From the NCBI GenBank assembly GCA_949152475.1, contig OX424566.1, positions 25,892,423-25,956,422 on the forward strand: DNA of 64,000 bases, read 5' to 3'. Source of the DNA: Terebella lapidaria. Lineage: Eukaryota; Annelida; Polychaeta; Terebellida; Terebellidae. Under the pieces are notes generated by a model, which saw nothing but the letters and a program-made list of their open reading frames with translations, was not told the DNA's origin and made no database searches. Position 1 is the stretch's first letter. Every line of letters starts with the position of its first letter. Made by a program: the position numbers and the translations under genes. Below are positions 14,542 through 25,600 of this stretch, piece by piece.

Positions 14542-14929
14542 CCCGCCAAAGACATAATATTACTATTAGTACCTGTATATCAGGGCCACTCATATCATTT
14601 CATCCATGGTGTCTTCGTCAAGCACACTTGTCTGACTTGATTGACTGGACATTTCTGCAAACTCCATTGCACTTTCCAGATCTCGAACCAAAGAGTTTAC
14701 AGTAAACAAATCCAGATTATGTGCCATAAAACAACCTCGTCACTGCCTGCATGCCTAACTTGCGTTTACACACAAATTGACAAAACGCCAAAAAAACGCC
14801 ATTATTTATGCCAAAAAGCTGGGCCGTTAATCAATTTGTGGATCAATGATTTCTCTTAATTTCAGCCGTCATAAATTTCTGCCTCGATAATCAGTGAGAT
14901 TCTTATAGTAAACATTAAATTTACTGGTA

Positions 14930-15610
14930 CTAATATGTGATATTATCAGAAACGTAATACTCTTCATCATGTTTCACTCTGTCCTTCTTCACAGTGGTAT
15001 AAATGTCACGTTTTGGCCTTGGTGTCATTATCCACGGTTCGCGCCCATCCCTTGGTATGGATGTGTTCGGAGAGTCCCTTGACGTCATCAACATGTCTGT
15101 TGTACGGACCCCGTCATTTGCTCCGGTATTGTCAGGGACAATGTGTAGATTTGGGTGCTCTGCATCAATGACGTCGGCAATAAACTCCCTAGATCCAATC
15201 TGAGTGATATCCGTTGCCGTTCTTGTTGCACTGGGTTGTGACTGACTGTTCAAAGTGCCGATGTCCATAATTTAGCCTATCTGTGTGTGGTACAACCATA
15301 ACAGGAACTGTTTGATCGATTGTGGTTCTAGTTGTCAGTTCTTCTCGAATCCCAGTTGTTTCTTCTGTGCCACTTTTGCGATATCTATAAACAGAAGTAC
15401 GTTCATAGCCTGACAGGGTCAGCATCTAGACCCCTGACTAGGCCTTTTCATAATCATACAGGCGACATTTTTGTATCACACGAAATTGTACTAGTTCTAA
15501 AAGTTGAATATTTCAGTATCACAAAACTCCCCTTTTCACCAGAAGAACCATCATGGTGATGACCGTGGTAACAGCAGTGATGACCAACAGCCCAGCAACT
15601 ATCTTCAGAC
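14930..15610 (-). pseudogene. Second transmembrane + cytoplasmic-tail exon pair of the Ig receptor (cassette B)
   Basis: On the minus strand, 15610-15532 is a 79-nt exon-like block with acceptor ATGTAG and phase-1 start. It encodes LKIVAGLLVITAVTTVITMM, close to the TM exon of the Ig receptor at 18059-17981, which is also 79 nt. The tail block starts at 15384 after TTTATAG with ATATCGC, matching the other tail exon. A 112-codon frame (15268-14930) aligns with tail A around DGRE and ends with a YTTV tyrosine motif. Two oddities: the TM-exon donor reads AAG|GGGAGT where cassette A has AAG|GTTAGT, so the GT is missing, and the start of the tail is in a different frame from the 112-codon part. 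No Ig exons precede it. It is either a decaying partial duplicate or an alternative 3' end whose tail could be reached from the first TM exon. Confidence 0.55.
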
Positions 15611-17633
15611 CTACATTTATCATGGGTATTCAACATTGTTCACGCGTATTTCATATTAATTATGCATGTGTAATCATTTATTATGTGTATTTCATATTAT
15701 ATATTATGCATATTTAATATTTCATATGCGTATTTAATCATATATTGGGCATATTTATTATTTTCTTATTGTATGAATCACACTAAAAACCCTCAATGAG
15801 AACTTCAACCCACCTCCTCATCTGCCACGTAACATCATAAATTTTGTGTACTATTCACAACTGTGGCAACAAAATTCCTCTTTCAGGACAAACTTCTTGG
15901 TTTGAAACATTAACGTATTCGTATCAAGGCATCTGATGTTACAAGGAAGTTGTCGTTACAATCACAATGGGTGGATTCAAGCCAATATCATAATTAAGAT
16001 ATGCGTTCGCATTCAGCTTTGGGCCGAATCAAGCCACTGTTAGTAGTGGATTATAGACTAGAGGTCCGCCAGTTGACGTTGCAGCATATTTGTGCCATAG
16101 ATGTTCATAACGTACTCGCAAGGGCGAGCCACACAGGTCATAGCACAACCCTTAGTCGCTGGGGAGTCGCGGCCGTCATAGCATGCCTTGTACTAAGGGG
16201 AACATCTTCCCTATGCCTCGTATTGCTGGGGAAGCCATCTTCACCGTTGCACATCAAGTGTACAATAAAAAACGCATTTCGCACGTTGTTTGCCACTGGT
16301 GACACCATTGTGGTTTTGAATTCTAATCACTGGTCAAATTTTCTTTCTGTTCCAAATTTTTCACTTGACGTTTTTTATTGACGTTCGATGTATACACTCC
16401 TGATGTTTGATAATAATTATTCATCATTTGAATAATTAGCCCAACGGCAACAGATGGGGTTTCCAGAGAAATGTTCAGTGTTAGCCACAACTGCTTTTGT
16501 TCGAAAAAATCGCTGACTTGACCTTTCAAGATCACTGAAAGTTGAAATCCACTTTCCCATTTGAATGTGCGAGTTCTCTCCATACATTTCATAATATGAA
16601 AGCGAGGACGAGAACATTTTCTAAGTTCAGAAAAATTTCCAGTATTGAAATGGATCATTGGAAATTAATCAAAATAACTAGTGTCTTGATTTTGGACGAG
16701 ACTTTTTGTTGCCTGACAGATTCTACAACAACGGCTGCCAGATTTTAAAAGAAAACAAAATGGCTCTTTTGTCCTTTCAGGGTCTGCGAAATTCAAATCA
16801 AAGGTCATCACTGAAACCAACACTGTATGATTTCCAATTCAAATGTGCCAAGATTTATACTCGATTTTGAAAACTTCTAGGAGTTTACTCCATACAATTC
16901 CACTTACAGAGGGCCATATTCCGGAATAATCGATTTTTGTTGAAAACGGCTGCGAGTTTGAAACAATAGATGCAAAAAAATCTCCCTCTTTATATATTCT
17001 TAGGTATGTTTCAGCAATATCTGACCATAAAGTTTGAAGTTAAAATGTTGCTGACGGATGACAACGACGAACGTGAAAGCAACGCCATGTTATTATTTGT
17101 TATCAAAACATAAGTTCGACAAGCTAGAAACCGTACATCCACAAGCAAGGTGTACGTGTGACAAGGGAACAAGGATAAGGTTTTGCGTTTCAAACGCATG
17201 TTTAAATACACACACCATATAACTGCAAGAGATCAACAGTACATTGTATTATGAAAAGGCATTTTATTTCAAAAATACACAACTGCATAAATTAATAATG
17301 AGACGATACACATGACACCCAGCATGTAAGTATTGTTCATGTCTACAACTTGCAAAAAGGGGATACAACGTTTAAATGTGTTTATATACAAACATTATTC
17401 AATCCGTTATATCTCAGGCATCATATATTTACCATGGATATATCAGATTGTCACATATGTAGAATTTTTCGTCATCATTTTTTGCACTATTCTTATTCAC
17501 GATTGTATAACGTCAGGTTTTGGCTTAGATTGCACGGACAACTGTTCGCGCCCATCCCCTGTTGTGAGTGAGGTCGAGTACTCCCCAAAACTGCTACCAT
17601 TCGGCGTCACGATGGTGTCGTCTGTACCGACAA
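15611..17633. other. Spacer between the two TM/tail cassettes
   Basis: 15640-15770 is a degenerate TTTCATATTA/TATGCATATTTAAT repeat. 16900-17100 holds a copy of the dispersed repeat seen at 12.6 kb. A 126-codon plus ORF at 16001-16381 has no recognisable domain and is not called. 17515-17633 aligns with part of tail B but lies beyond the stop of tail A. Confidence 0.5.
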
Positions 17634-19544
17634 TCAATGTTGGGAAAACTCCGTCACTTGTGCTGGTGTCATCTGGGCCGATACGGAGCTTATGTCAGTA
17701 ACAGTTGTCCTGTTTCCAGTGGCCCCAGTGATTGAACTAATACTTTGTGTTGCAGACCGGGTCACTGCATCACTACTTGATTGGTTTGTGATTTCAGTTG
17801 CTTGTTCTTCAACACCGGTTTCTTTTGTCCCACAATATCTGTAAGTGATGAATCATGTACACAGCAGGTTCATCATCCAGACCCTGTCCATATTTTCACT
17901 TATGTGTATCGGCATTACATAAGCAGCACATGCATTTTTATTGGTATCTACATTAAATATTCCCTTGTTCAAGAACTAACCTTCTCACCAGAAGAACCAC
18001 CATGATGCTGAACGTGACAACACTAGTGATGAACAACAGACCAGCGACGACCTTCAACTCTGCAAGTGAAATAGCTGGTTTGTATTTGAATTTAAGTCAG
18101 ACATTTTGATCTTCAATCGTTCATCATCAAAATAAAACATCATATACATCATCGTCCTACCTCCATGCGAAATAATTTCTCCAAACTCTGTATCGTAACC
18201 TGAAGTGGCAGAATGTATGTCACACTTGTTATAATCTATTGATAAGCAGGATATCTGAGATGATAATTTTATTAACATGAACTGATTGTTATTTTATATT
18301 CATTCCGATGAACATTCTCTAGTTCATGTGAACAGTAGTATCTTTTACCAGATAAATTGAAGGCTCTTGTTCCGTTAATGTATGTAGTCAACTCCAAAAC
18401 GTCACAACGAACTTCAATAGTCTGAATTTCTTTCAAATTTGTTAGGGTAACGACTTGACCGAAAGATCTCCAAGAGCAGTTGTTTTTGTCTGACGTTTTT
18501 GTTGTGCACTCAACAGTCCATGTGTAGTTAAGTTCAGAAGCAAACTCTACTGGTCGTGTCTGAGATGATGATGTACAATTGAACACCAGGTTCTCCAGTG
18601 TATTCTCCATGATGTTTATAACCGGCTTTGATGGTTTTTCTGTGCAACAGAAATGTGAACATTGTGTGCCTGCATTTTGTTTCTTTAAATATGAGCGTTC
18701 AAAATAATGTATGCTTATACCAGTCAAATCAGTGAAGCTATGCTACTGGTTATGCCAATGATAATTCCGTTAGCTAGAGAATCTTTGGTTCAAACTACGT
18801 GATAACTGTGGCTGATTTGGTCGGCTTTTAAACAGAATACATACCATGATAGCGCAGGGTTGTTTCAGTGTAGTAACTCGTGTCACCGCATGTCTGATGC
18901 AGGCGGTACGTGCCAGCTTGGTCTGTGTTGTTCACTGTCACAGCGAACGTCCCAAACGCTCCCCCACGGCGACGCCAACGACTATCATAGAAGGTACACG
19001 TGATATAAATGTCTCCAATGTAATTCGTGATGCATTCTGCTATGGTGTTCTCCACGTGATTATCGGTGTTCTGGGTCAAAGTGGCGTTGGCGCCTGGGCA
19101 GTCAGGGGGCAGCATAGTAAGATTTGTCTTGAATGTGATGTCGACACGATGCAGGTCGGAGCTACATCGGGCTAGGTCAGCTGAAAAACATAATTCAAAC
19201 ATTCACTGCAAAACATTATCAAATTACCATATTGTTGACATGCAAGACAGTGAAGAAAGTTAGCTCTTTTTATAAAGTATGAATGGATGTCGACAAATTC
19301 TGGAAAACGTTTATGTCTGTGCTGGTGCCCTAGCCTATCCTGATTTCAAACAAAATCACCATTATACCCCCATTCTTAAACACATTCCAATATTTTTTTT
19401 TTCGAGGGGTCATGGTCCACACGCCCACCCTTCGGATCCGTCTATGATAAAAGTGCATAAGGGAAGAATTGTCTGAATAAAATAACTTAAATTTTACGAT
19501 TTCCTATTACAAAGTACCTCAGCTAACTATCATTCATATATATA

Positions 19545-19630
<86 letters not shown>

Positions 19631-19700
19631 ACTTACTCTCCAATAATCCACACGTGATAACAGCAAACGCAAAACAAAAGTGTTTGTCCATCTTTAGCAT
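17634..19700 (-). CDS. Ig-domain transmembrane receptor, six exons
   Basis: Exons on the minus strand are 19700-19637, 19180-18845, 18639-18283, 18199-18161, 18059-17981 and 17838-17634. They sum to 1080 nt, or 359 aa. Introns are phase 1 except the last (phase 2), and all have GT-AG ends. Exon 1 gives a signal peptide (MLKMDKHFCFAFAVITCGLL). Exon 2 is an Ig-like domain with the DQAGTYRLHQTC version of the D-x-G-x-Y-x-C motif. Exon 3 is a second Ig-like domain (FNCTSSS, YTWTVEC, IEVRCDV). Exon 4 is a 39-nt juxtamembrane mini-exon. Exon 5 is the TM helix (VVAGLLFITSVVTFSIMVVL). Exon 6 is a Ser/Thr-rich tail of about 67 residues without a clear ITIM or ITAM. Several N-glycosylation sequons are present. 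The role is inferred as cell-surface recognition or adhesion; the ligand is unknown. Sequence matching the second half of tail B lies beyond the stop in another frame, so this tail may be shortened. Confidence 0.72.
19541..19625. repeat. (TA)n microsatellite
   Basis: This is about 80 bp of almost pure TA with one TTTTT interruption. It lies in intron 1 of the Ig receptor gene, just downstream of the signal-peptide exon's donor site. Confidence 0.95.
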
Positions 19701-20161
19701 AACTAAATGCAGCAGATTTGTTCATTTACTTTAGGTTCGTTGATTCAAACAGTTTGGGTTCCGAGATAAAGGTAAACATGTATGTTTAGTTGACGAACTT
19801 GCACCGTTAGTTCATGTAATGTACAACAATGCTCGTTCATTTATGAAAGTGTTGGATCCAATGTCTCCAAACCTAATGATTCCAATGTCTTGTGAAACCC
19901 AGTGGCTGACAGTCCTGTAGCAAGGGTCACAACGATAGTTGAACAAGGGGCGGGGGGGGGGGCGTGAACACAATCTACTTTCTTATAGTCAATGTTGATT
20001 AAATTTTATCATGTATAAGTATTTGTAAGTATTATTTGAAGATACTGTAACATTGTCACGCGATGAAATTTATCTATCTTTGTAATTGATCACACTTGCA
20101 TGACACCAGCACAACACTTCCTTATTGCTTATTCTATTTCCGTACATCAAAGGATGAGCCA

Positions 20162-20194
20162 AACCACCAGGGCCACGATATTGCCCTGGTGGTT
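20162..20194. other. Perfect 12-bp stem hairpin
   Basis: AACCACCAGGGC is followed nine bases later by its exact reverse complement, GCCCTGGTGGTT. The stem is GC-rich in AT-rich surroundings. No U-run or miRNA-length arm is seen, so the function is unknown. Confidence 0.6.
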
Positions 20195-21049
20195 CGTCAA
20201 TAAAGTCATCTGACATAATTGCACCAACAATATACTCTAGAATGATCCAGAAATTCGAACAATAGCTATCTAAAACGATGCAAAACCAATAATATATTCC
20301 AGATCTAAACTAAACAGTTCGGAATAAAATTAGCCTGGAGATATAAGCCAAAAAATTTGTTTCACACATATTTCAAAATCATATCATTATCGATGATATT
20401 GTTTAACAGCTTAACAAGGCCACCCATGGATAACCAAATGCAATACTTAAGGACAGTCTGTAGTGAGGGAATCCTCACAGGGGTTAAAATGTGAAATTCA
20501 TGAGGAGTCGTGCATTTGCACTCTGTACTGCACTTGACGTCATGGTCAAGCATTCCACAGCAATGAATAAAAATAGCCCAATTGCTGAGAAAGGTTACGG
20601 GGGAGATCTTCACCAAAATTGCCCTTTTGACCTTTCAAGGTCATTAACGGTCGAATTCAAGGTCACATGTGAAATCGCCATATATGAGATACAATAGACA
20701 TAGTTGTTCTGTGGGATTATAAGTGGAACCAATTACGGAGAAAACGAAATTCGCTTGTCCTGGAAGTAAGGCAAGCCATGTTTGCCGTCATATTGACAAT
20801 TGTGTTAACGCCAGGAAGTACAATGGTATACATCATTAACATATAACCAGTATGTTATGAACAAGTTATGAAAATGTGTCTGTTCTGTAGAATATCTTAC
20901 CATTTTATCCCGTTTTTATTATTACTCTTCATAGGACAACGCACTTAATAACGCAAGATAATATGTTTCGTATCCGATCTGAAAGTACTTGGTATATATA
21001 GAATTCTGCGTTTCTCGGTAGGCATTGAAAGCAACATTACATTATTTCC

Positions 21050-21425
21050 AGTCGGTTACCAACGAAGTTTGAGATCGAATTCAGATGGGATTACCTCAAG
21101 ACTTTGTTCAGTGAGCCCCGCCAGATAACAAATTGGCTGGAAGTAAGATTCAATTGACTGGCTGAGACATATGACATGGCTTGAATATGAATCAGGTGTT
21201 TGCGGAGAAAGATCCGAGGACAATCTACTCGTATACTGGAACAAATATGCAGCTCTAGAAGTTATGTGTATTAATGTTTTCTGTACTCACGTTTGCTGCA
21301 TAATACCTAATGGCGCTATCCAAGTGCTATATATATTTCATACCATGGTAGCTTCCTGATATGGCATTGTGCTATCCATGTGCTATATATTATATAGACT
21401 ATATCATGGTGGCTTCCTCATTGTG
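21050..21425 (+). repeat. Dispersed repeat plus a local ~58-bp tandem duplication
   Basis: 21070-21200 aligns with 48820-48945 in the same orientation; shared blocks include ATTCAGATGGGA, ATTGACTGGCTGAGAC and ATCAGGTGTTT. Next to it, 21318-21425 holds two tandem units starting GCTATCCAAGTGCTATAT and GCTATCCATGTGCTATAT. No coding potential is seen. Confidence 0.6.
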
Positions 21426-22604
21426 CTTTTTTATCCACAACTGGAATGAATTCCGAACGTTTCCCTTGTTTCTGTCATGGGCATATTCACGGACGTAACT
21501 GACAGTACATTCTCATGGTCATCTTGTAATGTTAACGACGTAACTAGTCCATTTATAATCAATAAACATGTATTCTTAGATTCGCTGGGTAGAGGGTCAA
21601 AATCAAGCAGCATATAAAGCATCCTCTTTGTTCCAATTCCATCATATAAAGCCATGTCATTCACCAAATTGTTTTTCAAGGGATCATGTACTCTGAAACA
21701 GTGTAGTATTTGTTGAAAGTATGTGCCCCTACTCACATTGTGATCATTGGAATCTAACATGAAGAAATACACTCCATTCGATCAGAGTTACGTTGCGTAA
21801 TTTCTAAAAGGATACATTTTTCAAACCTAGATGAATGCAATTTATATATTCATTGGAAGCATGGCATTGTATGTGAATGCCAGACCCTATGGAATAATGT
21901 TGAATCAAATATTATGAGAATCAGAATCAGTTTAATTAATTCACTGGTTACCTAATGACATGGCGATTCGTCCGTCGCATGGATTCCGTTCGTATTTTTT
22001 TTCTTTGACAGACAGATCTTCCTGATATATATGGTGCCGGTATGAACACTCCACGGCAAACTCCACGGAAAGGTTACTTTTGAGTTATCCTTTTCCACAC
22101 CTCCTTGTGGAGGGATGCAACGACAAGGCAATAGGATAACGGACCATAGGTTCGGTAACCTAAAAAAAATGTCCACCCGAATTTATGGAGTGAGACACAA
22201 TCTTTTTAATGATCAGGGCATGGAGCATCAGAATCACATTTCATCTGTGACAATGAGTAGCCATCTTGTGTTTCAATACAAGTGAGTGTGGGATATATGA
22301 ACATAAAATTACGCCCTGAATTTTTTAATTAAACTGCAGCCGCGAAGATATTGAATCTTTAATTAATGAGCATGCCACTTATGTGCATGCTATCGGAATG
22401 CCCGATGATGTCTGTCGCCATATGTATCACAATGAATTTCATCCATCATATACAATGAAAATATGATATTGTAATCCTAGCAAGAAGTAATCAAAACAGA
22501 GATCACGTTTAAGATTCGCCATTCACGTTTGCTTGAGAATTACAGAAGGTATTTGAGGTTTTACGTACTTCAAGAGGTGGCCATTTTTATGACACCAATT
22601 CAAG

Positions 22605-25600
22605 ATGTTCAAACGAATCTGTTTGATTATCTGTGTTTATCTGTTTATTGCCGAAAACTGGACTTTGAATCAAAATCATACAATAGTAAACAGTAATTGT
22701 GAAAGCAGGGAAGTTCCATCCTGGATCAAATACGTGGAACTCAGAATTGAATCATCACTGACCAAATGTCGATATGCTCAGGACAGGACACTGACAAACT
22801 GTTTGGAGGATCTGACTGGAATAAAAGCAGCACACTTTGCATGGGATTGCGAGCAATCACACGCTGATGAATCAACACTCATCAGGAACTACTTGGGCAC
22901 AATTCAGTTCCATGGCAGCTGTAGCCATCAGTGGACCATAGAAACTAGCGCGTTGTTCTCTCTCAATATCACGATGACTTGGCTGCGAGCTCCGGTCCAG
23001 ACAGCACTCTGCTACACAGCACGGACGTTTGTGTCGATGAACCAGCTGAGGCCGCACATGGACAGAACATTCTACTTCTGTGGACACCCCATTAGTTCTA
23101 CCACTTACATATCCGGTCACGCTGCCAGCGTCCAGCTTCACAACAGTTTCTTTCAACTCCCTGTCACATTCAAGCTTGATTTTCAGACGGTTTGTCAATT
23201 ACTGGAAAGTTTGACTGAACAGACTTCTGGAAAAACCGAAGATTATAACATTTACCTGAAAGAAATTGTACAATGGCCATTGTCGAAGCCGAAACTGTAC
23301 ACAAAGATTTATCGCCTATCCACGTACATCACCTGGCACATTATTATTTCTACAAAGACAGCGACTTGTGACAGTAGCAAAGCCAAAGATAGAACGCTTC
23401 TGTTTATTGACGGTCCATTATTGGATGTTGAAAGACAGTCTAGGTACTTCCCAGCATATCCTGCGAACACAAATTGTTCAATATTTGACAATGGTACCCG
23501 AGTAATCTGGTCATCTTCACTAAATGACGCCACTGTTTACTCGGTTTCTCCGGATGAATTTGACGTTCAAGACGCCATGGATATTGAATACGAGGTTGTG
23601 GAATCTGAGTGTGATACTGAACTAAATAGCGCACTGTGTCTGACACATCACTGGGACATGACTGAAAATATCACCGCGAACTTGACTGATTCAGACGCAC
23701 TACACAAGTCACACTCTACTCACTCCAATGACACAAGGATTCAACTTTTCAGTTATTACATGGGGACGTATTCTTTTTCTCTATCTAATTGGCGTTTATC
23801 TCTATCAGGGTATTACTCCGCTTCCTGTTTGTATGGAGGTGTGTATATCTTGTATTACACTCTAGAAGAAAGCCCATACGTCTTAAGTATGATGTGCTCA
23901 AAAGCTGTGATGGATGGTGTTCATGAGTATATGGCAAACATGCCAGTGCATCTGGGACTCGGTAGAATCGTGCTGGTCGTCAAAACATATACGCTGCTCA
24001 CAACAGTTGATTTAGAATGGGAGATCAGTCCAACTAGTTTTTACGGCATTACAAACATGAAAGATGACTACATCAACCATTATTCTGATGGTTCATCTTC
24101 TTTTGATTTTATATCCGATATTTCACTCAGTATCCAATTTCTGCCCACAGAGGATGAACAAATGGATTTATTGATAGGCCAGAAATCACCTTCTACATCA
24201 CTATTGTATTTGTTCCCATCACAAGGTACACAACGTTACCTCCACGCTGGGATGCCTCATTTGAGAGAGTACACCATGAAAGTTATCCGCCCGTATCAGA
24301 CAGTACACGGATCAATCTTTGCACGAAGTATGTTTGGAAACACTACACACATGGCTGAAGCAGGGAAGGGCGAAGTTAAGTTCTCCTACTTTGGAATAGT
24401 GATCCTTCATGATTATCATACCCGACTGAAGCTTTGGACAGGAGTATCCGCTTATGTCTTGTCGCATATTGATAGTTCTCAATACTGTCGATTGAAGGAT
24501 ATGGTATATCTTAAAAACCTCACCATCAACATTGACCAAAATTCATGTGTCAGGTTCGAAACTACCCATCATCCTATTATAGACATGGGAAATCTTGGTG
24601 TTTCACATATCATGTGGAGGATTTGGCAATCTAATAAATTAACAGTGACACGCTCACATGGAATGCCTCTTAGCCATACTTTCTTGTACGTGCTGTTCAC
24701 CAATTGCTCGGAAAATTCATCTATGGAGTTGTACTACATCTCTCGTTTTGCTATTTATGGATATTCTTCAGGTGGCATGGAGAATTTCATAGAAAATTTG
24801 TACCATGATGTTCAGAATAAACCAGTGTATACTACGGCAAATCCCGCAGAACTACCCACCGAGTTGGAACTCCATGTCACGAGTCAGGACCACACTTGGG
24901 TCTGTGACTGGAAGTTGTTCTATGACACCGTTCCTATCACCATATACAGCTACGTCCGTTTTCCTATCCAGGCTCCGAATTCTTCACTTTATAAAATATG
25001 TTCTGGGAAGTGTTATACATTGGTGGAAAATCCATATATGGGTGCTGTGCATACAACATGGTTGGAGGCAGAAAGTCTGTGTGTTAGAAACAGTGGACAC
25101 CTCCTAAGCATTAACAGTGATTATGAGTGGACGAACATTTTGATTTGGCTGATCAATAGATACAATCAGATAAACGAACCAGTCGGAAATGATAATGTAT
25201 TGTTTCCAGATGAGTACAAGTTTTTCGGTGTGGAAGCTGATCATCTGTGGCCGTGGGTGATATACCTGGGTCTGCGGAATGTTGAAGAGGTAGGACGTTT
25301 TTCTGAATTCGAAAATATTACTTTTATCTTTAATTACTTCTTACACATTTTTGAACGATATTTTTGGGTACAGTGAACGAAACAAAAATATCAACATTCC
25401 AGGGTCATAGCGAGGCCCCTAAATTGACTGAAAGTGGTTTGCGTTGGATGGACGGATCTGCTTACATATACAGAGATTGGAATACCCCGGGAGAGCTTTT
25501 CTTAGCGTCGTACAGGAAACTCTGCTCCCGAGATGACCTGGGAATTGAGCAGTGTAATTCTGCAGAGCCACCCCCTTTCGTCCAAAATGTGAATAAACGT

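Larger units (their letters stand above)
19701..22604. other. Divergent intergenic region between the two receptor genes
   Basis: The two receptor genes are transcribed away from each other here, so both promoters should lie in this interval. I see no convincing TATA box next to either start codon. It contains a G-run near 19950, a perfect hairpin at 20162-20194, a dispersed repeat at 21050-21300 and a duplicated block at 21310-21425. Short ORFs show no domains. Confidence 0.6.

Noticed and set aside
15640-15770. Possible satellite array
   Set aside because: Only loose AT-rich similarity between units and no regular period.
16001-16381. 126-codon plus-strand ORF
   Set aside because: No domain or conserved motif, no splice-consistent neighbour, and it overlaps another long antisense frame.
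22872-23198. Minus-strand ORFs inside the GPCR exons
   Set aside because: Antisense shadows of a clearly coding plus-strand exon.
25371-25373. Nearer CAG as acceptor for GPCR intron 1
   Set aside because: It would shift the frame; the AG at 25401-25402 keeps phase 0 and completes the lectin fold.
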